Part shown: positions 60,952 through 64,000 of the stretch, one piece after another | Position numbering within the stretch: position 1 is the first letter of the stretch | Layout of the letters: each line of letters begins with the position of its first letter | Assembly: GCA_045636925.1 (NCBI GenBank) | Contig: JAZTYK010000001.1 | Location: 26,897 to 90,896, forward strand | Reading direction: 5' to 3' | From: JAZTYK01 sp045636925 | GTDB taxonomy: Bacteria; Bacillota; Clostridia; Oscillospirales; Butyricicoccaceae | Length of the DNA: 64,000 nucleotides | Made by a program: the position numbers and the translations under genes | Notes under the pieces: model-generated | Told to the model about the DNA's origin: nothing | Databases searched by the model: none | The model's input: only the letters and a program-made list of their open reading frames with translations

Positions 60952-61770
60952 ATGATGGATGTTGCTGTAATCGGCGGCGGCCCCGCAGGGATTTCTGCGG
61001 CACTGACCCTGCGCCAGAGAGGGAAGAGCGTTGCGGTGATTTCCGCAGACCCCGAACAGTCCCACCTGGCTAAGGCGGAAAAAATCAATAACTACCCCGG
61101 TATGATGGGGATGAGCGGTAAGGAAATGCTGGATGTAATGACCAAGCAGGCAGAGGACGCAGGTGTGTTCTTTATGCATGGCAGAGCCACCTCCATCATG
61201 TCCATGGGCGAAAGCTTCGGCATTGCTGTTGGCAGTGAGTTTATGGAAGCGGAGGCTGTGATTTTGACTCTTGGCATCTCCATGGGCAAGCCCTTCAAGG
61301 GGGAAACAGACTTCTTGGGTCGCGGTGTCAGCTATTGCGCCACCTGCGACGGAATGCTGTATCGCGGCAAGAATGTGGCGGTCATCGGTTTGTGTGCCGA
61401 TGCCCCCGAGGAAGCGGAATTTTTGAAGAGCATTGGCTGCAATGTGGAATATTTTGACCGCAATCGGGCAAAATCCTATGAGATACGGGGAGACAAGACC
61501 GTGACCACTTTGATTGCCGACGGCGGGGAATATGCCGTGGACGGTGTGTTTGTGCTGCGCAGCGGTGTGGCACCCGACCTGCTGATGTTCGGTCTGGAAA
61601 TCGAAAACGGTGCCATCAAGGTTGACCGCAATATGCAGACCAATCTGCCGGGGATTTTTGCCGCAGGTGACTGCACCGGTACACCCTACCAGCTGCCCAA
61701 GGCAGTGGGTGAGGGCAACATTGCGGCACTTGCAGCGGTGAAGTACATCGACAGCAGAGGCGACGAGTAA
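60952..61770 (+). CDS. Thioredoxin-reductase-like flavoprotein with degraded NADPH motif
   Basis: The 272-residue flavoprotein has the FAD-binding VAVIGGGPAGISAALTL (about residues 4-20), the redox-active SYCATCDGMLYRG (CxxC, about 130) and the C-terminal FAD motif GIFAAGDCTGTPYQLPKAVGEG. It is shorter than the usual ~310 residues. The second Rossmann motif reads VAVIGLCADAPEEAEFL rather than GGGxSAxEEA, and no HRR-type phosphate site is visible. This suggests it does not use NADPH, as in ferredoxin-dependent flavin thioredoxin reductases of Clostridia. The thioredoxin gene follows. AGGAGG precedes the ATG. Confidence 0.85.
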   Translation: MMDVAVIGGGPAGISAALTLRQRGKSVAVISADPEQSHLAKAEKINNYPGMMGMSGKEMLDVMTKQAEDAGVFFMHGRATSIMSMGESFGIAVGSEFMEAEAVILTLGISMGKPFKGETDFLGRGVSYCATCDGMLYRGKNVAVIGLCADAPEEAEFLKSIGCNVEYFDRNRAKSYEIRGDKTVTTLIADGGEYAVDGVFVLRSGVAPDLLMFGLEIENGAIKVDRNMQTNLPGIFAAGDCTGTPYQLPKAVGEGNIAALAAVKYIDSRGDE

Positions 61771-61779
61771 GGATTTTTT

Positions 61780-61866
61780 GTACGGACCGTCGAGAACGAC
61801 GGTCCGTACCGCACTGCGATAACTGCTGATGTTGACGAACATGCGGACCGTCGGGGACGACGGTCC
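61780..61866. repeat. Two tandem copies of a GGACCGTCG palindrome
   Basis: Copy 1 (61780-61809) is a 13-bp perfect inverted repeat GTACGGACCGTCG/CGACGGTCCGTAC around AGAA. Copy 2 (61845-61866) has GGACCGTCG/CGACGGTCC around GGGA. Both lie between the flavoprotein and thioredoxin genes and look like short palindromic elements that occur dispersed in related genomes. Confidence 0.8.
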
Positions 61867-61922
61867 CTACGAGAGCGGTGTTTGTTCTTCTTGTGAAAAA
61901 CTTTACATCGGGAGGACAAATT

Positions 61923-62231
61923 ATGGATGTAACAGCCAAGAATTTCGACAGCATTGTCAACAACCACGACACGGTTCTGGTGGACTTCTATGCTGCGTGG
62001 TGCGGACCCTGTAAGCTGCAGGGGAATATCCTCACTGCCTTTGAGGAGAAGTACCCCAACAAGTTCACCATTGCCAAGCTGGATGTGGACACCGAACTGT
62101 CCATTGCGCAGCGCTACGGCATCAGTACGGTACCCACCCTGATTGTATTCCGCAAGGGTGAGCCGGTGGAAAGAGCGGTAGGTGTGCAAACCGTGGACAA
62201 GCTGGAGCAAATGCTGGGCGCAGCGCAGTGA
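61923..62231 (+). CDS. trxA: Thioredoxin
   Basis: The 102-residue thioredoxin has the active site AAWCGPCKLQ (about residues 26-35) and the cis-proline STVPTLIVF (about 74), with normal fold length. It reduces protein disulfides and would be recycled by the flavoprotein encoded 152 bases upstream. GGGAGGA precedes the ATG. Leu-Gln after the CGPC-Lys replaces the more usual Met-Ile/Ala, a minor variation. Confidence 0.95.
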   Translation: MDVTAKNFDSIVNNHDTVLVDFYAAWCGPCKLQGNILTAFEEKYPNKFTIAKLDVDTELSIAQRYGISTVPTLIVFRKGEPVERAVGVQTVDKLEQMLGAAQ

Positions 62232-62243
62232 GTTATGAGCGAA

Positions 62244-62321
62244 TGTAGGGGCGAACATTGTTCGCCCGCTTGCTCTGCGGGAAAGATATCCCAAAACGGG
62301 CGATCAATGATCGCCTCTGCA
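62244..62321. repeat. Composite palindromic intergenic repeat
   Basis: Two palindromes, GGGCGAACA-T-TGTTCGCCC (62248-62266) and GGCGATCA-A-TGATCGCC (62299-62315), form inverted halves of one unit with outer ends TGTAGGGGCG and CGCCTCTGCA. The whole can fold as one long imperfect hairpin. It lies right after trxA and may also act as its 3' end. Confidence 0.75.
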
Positions 62322-62384
62322 AGGGAGCTTGTTTGAAAATGCTGTAAAAACCATATGTACACCATGCCTACGAGCTGAAAAACC
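62322..62384. other. Spacer between palindromic repeat and valS promoter
   Basis: Within the trxA-valS gap (62232-62950) these 63 bases show no gene, terminator or recognised element. The rest of the gap is filled by the repeat, promoter, T-box and inserted element listed separately. Confidence 0.5.
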
Positions 62385-62413
62385 TTGACAAAAAACAGGG
62401 GTACTAATATAAT
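62385..62413 (+). promoter_or_regulatory. Promoter of the valS T-box transcript
   Basis: TTGACA (62385-62390) and TATAAT (62408-62413), both perfect consensus, are 17 bases apart. Confidence 0.93.
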
Positions 62414-62537
62414 AAACGAGTCAAAAGCGAAGATGAAGAGTAGTACGGCGAGTGCAGGTCTTTCAGAGAGCGAACGGTTGGTGTGAGTTCGCAGAGTGTA
62501 CGTCGGAAGTCGCTTCGGAGCTGCTTTGGTGAAAATA

Positions 62538-62806
62538 GCCTGACAAATATAATCCCAACACGTTTCTGAGAACATATCCTTTGACATAGCCTCGTTGTCG
62601 CCTTTTGAAGGGCGACAGCCCATCCGCAAGGCGACGCCTTGCTCTGTCTTAGTCTATGCCCTCAGAAATCATGAACTCCACAGGAGAGGATTTTTATGTC
62701 AGGTGAAATTGAGAACTGTAGATAGGCTGCCGCCTATCAAAGTTCGAAATAATGTCTGACGAGAAAAGACACCCTGTGGAGCGTGTTCGGATTATATTTG
62801 TCAGGC
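62538..62806. mobile_element. MITE-like 269-bp inverted-repeat element inserted in the T-box
   Basis: The ends form a 27-base inverted repeat (62536-62562 and 62782-62808, TA included) with a single mismatch. TA flanks both sides (62536-62537, 62807-62808), matching a TA target duplication as made by Tc1/mariner-IS630-type transposases. The interior has no credible gene but two nested hairpins: TTTCTGAG..CATA with TATG..CTCAGAAA, and CTCCACAGG with CCTGTGGAG enclosing ATAGGC/GCCTAT. Nonautonomous transposition is inferred. Confidence 0.75.
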
Positions 62807-62892
62807 TAAGTAGTCAAGGCCGGGTCATCTCCCGTTACAGAGTCAAGAGTGCCGCAGCATTGCTGCGGAATTCAGGTGGTACCGCGTAATCA

Positions 62893-62931
62893 ACACGCCC
62901 TGAAGCATTTGCTTCGGGGCGTTTATTTTTT
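62893..62931 (+). terminator. T-box-controlled terminator before valS
   Basis: ACGCCC..AAGC pairs with GCTT..GGGCGT around ATTT, followed by TTTATTTTTT. It lies directly after the antiterminator bulge and 20 bases before valS. Confidence 0.9.
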
Positions 62932-62950
62932 GATAGAAAGAGTGAAACAC

Positions 62951-64000
62951 ATGAAAGAACTGCCTAAAGTTTATGAACCTCAGCAGGTAGAAAAGCAGAT
63001 TTATGATATGTGGGTCAAGGGTGGCTATTTCCATGCTGAACCCAACCCCGAAAAGAAGCCCTTTACCATTATGATGCCCCCTCCCAACGTTACCGGTCAG
63101 CTGCATCTGGGCCACGCATTCGACGAAACCATTCAGGACATTCTGATTCGTTACAAGCGTATGCAGGGCTTCGAAGCACTGTGGATGCCCGGCTATGACC
63201 ACGCAGGCATTGCTACCCAGATCAAGGTAGAAGAAAAGCTCCGTGAACAGGGTCTGACCCGTTTTGACCTGGGCCGTGAAAAGTTCCTGGAACAGGTTTG
63301 GGACTGGAAGAACCAGTACGGCAACCGCATCATTGAACAGCTGAAGACTCTGGGCTGCTCCTGCGACTGGGATCGTCTGCGCTTTACCATGGACGATATC
63401 TGCGCAAAGGCTGTCCGCGAAGTATTCTGCAACCTGTATGAAAAGGGTCTGATCTACCGCGGCAAGCGCATCATCAACTGGTGCCCCACCTGCACCACCG
63501 CGCTGTCCGACGCAGAAGTAGAATACGAAGAAAAGCCCGGCGCACTGTGGCACATCCGCTACCCCATTAAGGACAGCGATGAGTTCATCACCGTTGCTAC
63601 CTCTCGTCCCGAAACCATGCTGGGTGACTCCGGTATTGCAGTAAACCCCGAAGACGAACGCTTTGCACATCTGGTTGGCAAGACTGCGATTCTGCCTCTG
63701 GTTGGCAGAGAGCTGCCCATCGTTGCTGACGAATATGTTGAACTGGGCTTCGGCACCGGTGCGGTTAAGATGACCCCCTGCCACGACCCCAACGACTTTG
63801 AAGTCGGTCTGCGCCACAATCTGGAACAGATCCTGATTCTGGACGGCGAAGGCAAGATCATCAACGGCGGCAAGTACGACGGCATGGATCGCTATGTTGC
63901 TCGGAAGGCAATCGTAGCCGATCTGGAAGCAGAAGGCTATCTGGTAAAGATCGAACAGAACAGCCACAACGTTGGCACCTGCTACCGCTGCCACAACGAC
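62951..64000 (+). CDS. valS: Valyl-tRNA synthetase (N-terminal 350 residues, runs off the window)
   Basis: The open frame from ATG 62951 continues past the window end without a stop. It reads [20 protein letters not shown], then [20 protein letters not shown] with the HIGH motif (HLGH, about residue 53), [30 protein letters not shown] of the zinc/editing-domain border and [25 protein letters not shown] of the CP1 editing domain. These are ValRS hallmarks; the KMSKS loop lies outside the window. Only a weak GAAAGAG precedes the ATG. Confidence 0.97.
   Translation, partial: MKELPKVYEPQQVEKQIYDMWVKGGYFHAEPNPEKKPFTIMMPPPNVTGQLHLGHAFDETIQDILIRYKRMQGFEALWMPGYDHAGIATQIKVEEKLREQGLTRFDLGREKFLEQVWDWKNQYGNRIIEQLKTLGCSCDWDRLRFTMDDICAKAVREVFCNLYEKGLIYRGKRIINWCPTCTTALSDAEVEYEEKPGALWHIRYPIKDSDEFITVATSRPETMLGDSGIAVNPEDERFAHLVGKTAILPLVGRELPIVADEYVELGFGTGAVKMTPCHDPNDFEVGLRHNLEQILILDGEGKIINGGKYDGMDRYVARKAIVADLEAEGYLVKIEQNSHNVGTCYRCHND

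Larger units (their letters stand above)
62415..62931 (+). ncRNA. T-box leader of valS, split by an inserted element
   Basis: Stem I occupies about 62424-62530, with the AGTAGTACGG motif, the GAGAGCGAACGGTTGGTG distal region, and a specifier candidate GTC (valine) in GGAAGTCGC. The linker and stem II/III (about 62809-62855, with GCCGGGTCATCTCCCGTTACAG) and the antiterminator bulge AGGTGGTACCGCG (62874-62886) follow. Bases 62538-62806 do not belong to a T-box; they are a separate inverted-repeat element inserted between stem I and stem II. Uncharged tRNA-Val should promote readthrough. Confidence 0.9.

Noticed and set aside
62114..62629. Minus-strand open frame of 171 codons across trxA end, repeats and T-box
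   Set aside because: It runs antisense through a thioredoxin gene, two palindromes, a promoter and a T-box; its length is a by-product of structured RNA sequence.
62740..62785. Hammerhead-ribozyme-like core (CTGACGA followed by GAAAAGAC) in the inserted element
   Set aside because: There is no stem II between the CUGANGA and GAAA parts, so the core cannot form.
62843..63994. Minus-strand open frame opposite valS
   Set aside because: It is antisense to ValRS, whose HIGH and editing motifs are unambiguous on the plus strand.

Overview
The window is a chromosomal segment of a moderately GC-rich, anaerobic, butyrate-forming Firmicute, most likely Oscillospiraceae/Ruminococcaceae (Faecalibacterium or a close relative). 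The basis is a complete thl-crt-hbd-bcd-etfB-etfA butyryl-CoA cluster, HPr kinase, a T-box in front of valS, a TPP riboswitch in front of thiT, zinc-ribbon L28, GlnRS next to AsnRS, and many GC-rich intergenic palindromes. The assignment is inferred from gene content and not from a database search. I see no tRNA, rRNA, CRISPR array, prophage or intact insertion sequence.

Layout. 0-10 kb: C-terminus of an unknown basic-tailed protein, a MATE exporter, an M20 amidohydrolase, tsf-rpsB, riboswitch-controlled thiT, hprK, rpmB, and the ylxM-ffh-rpsP-khpA operon. 10-19 kb: a ZIP metal transporter that seems to lack a normal start codon, nicotinate phosphoribosyltransferase, then thrC - phosphoglycerate-mutase-like putative homoserine kinase - rimM - trmD, a membrane XRE regulator, a DUF2500 protein and a lipoprotein made of two almost identical domains. 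19-24 kb: recA-recX-rimO-pgsA-cysS on the minus strand. 24-31 kb: one long, tightly overlapped minus-strand operon: lipoprotein, response regulator, histidine kinase, DUF1385, prmC, DNA adenine methyltransferase and an EcoRI-family restriction endonuclease. 31-36 kb: TSCPD protein-asnS, threonine aldolase divergent from a degenerate P-protein-like gene, and an ACT regulator with an acetyltransferase. 36-45 kb: hom-lysC-asd, AlaX-type editing protein, membrane M28 peptidase, ArsP_2 permease, nitrilase, small lipoprotein and LD-carboxypeptidase. 45-52 kb: the butyrate cluster. 52-61 kb: rlmH, a metallo-hydrolase, murA, an iscS-thiI-cinA-nudix operon and glnS. 61-64 kb: a thioredoxin-reductase-like flavoprotein, thioredoxin, palindromic repeats, a valS T-box leader and the first 350 codons of valS.

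How the genes work together. hom, lysC, asd, thrC and the putative homoserine kinase would give a complete aspartate-to-threonine route in two loci, with an ACT-domain regulator divergent from hom. IscS and ThiI are paired for tRNA thiolation. The flavoprotein and thioredoxin form a disulfide-reducing pair.

Most notable signals: (1) an EcoRI-like restriction-modification pair translationally coupled to prmC at the end of a two-component-system operon; (2) a 269-bp element with 27-bp inverted ends and TA flanks, inserted between the modules of the valS T-box so that its own folding could loop it out; (3) an apparent ACG start codon on the ZIP transporter; (4) a thioredoxin reductase homologue with a degraded NADPH-binding motif; (5) a recently duplicated lipoprotein domain; (6) back-to-back promoters that share or interleave their elements.
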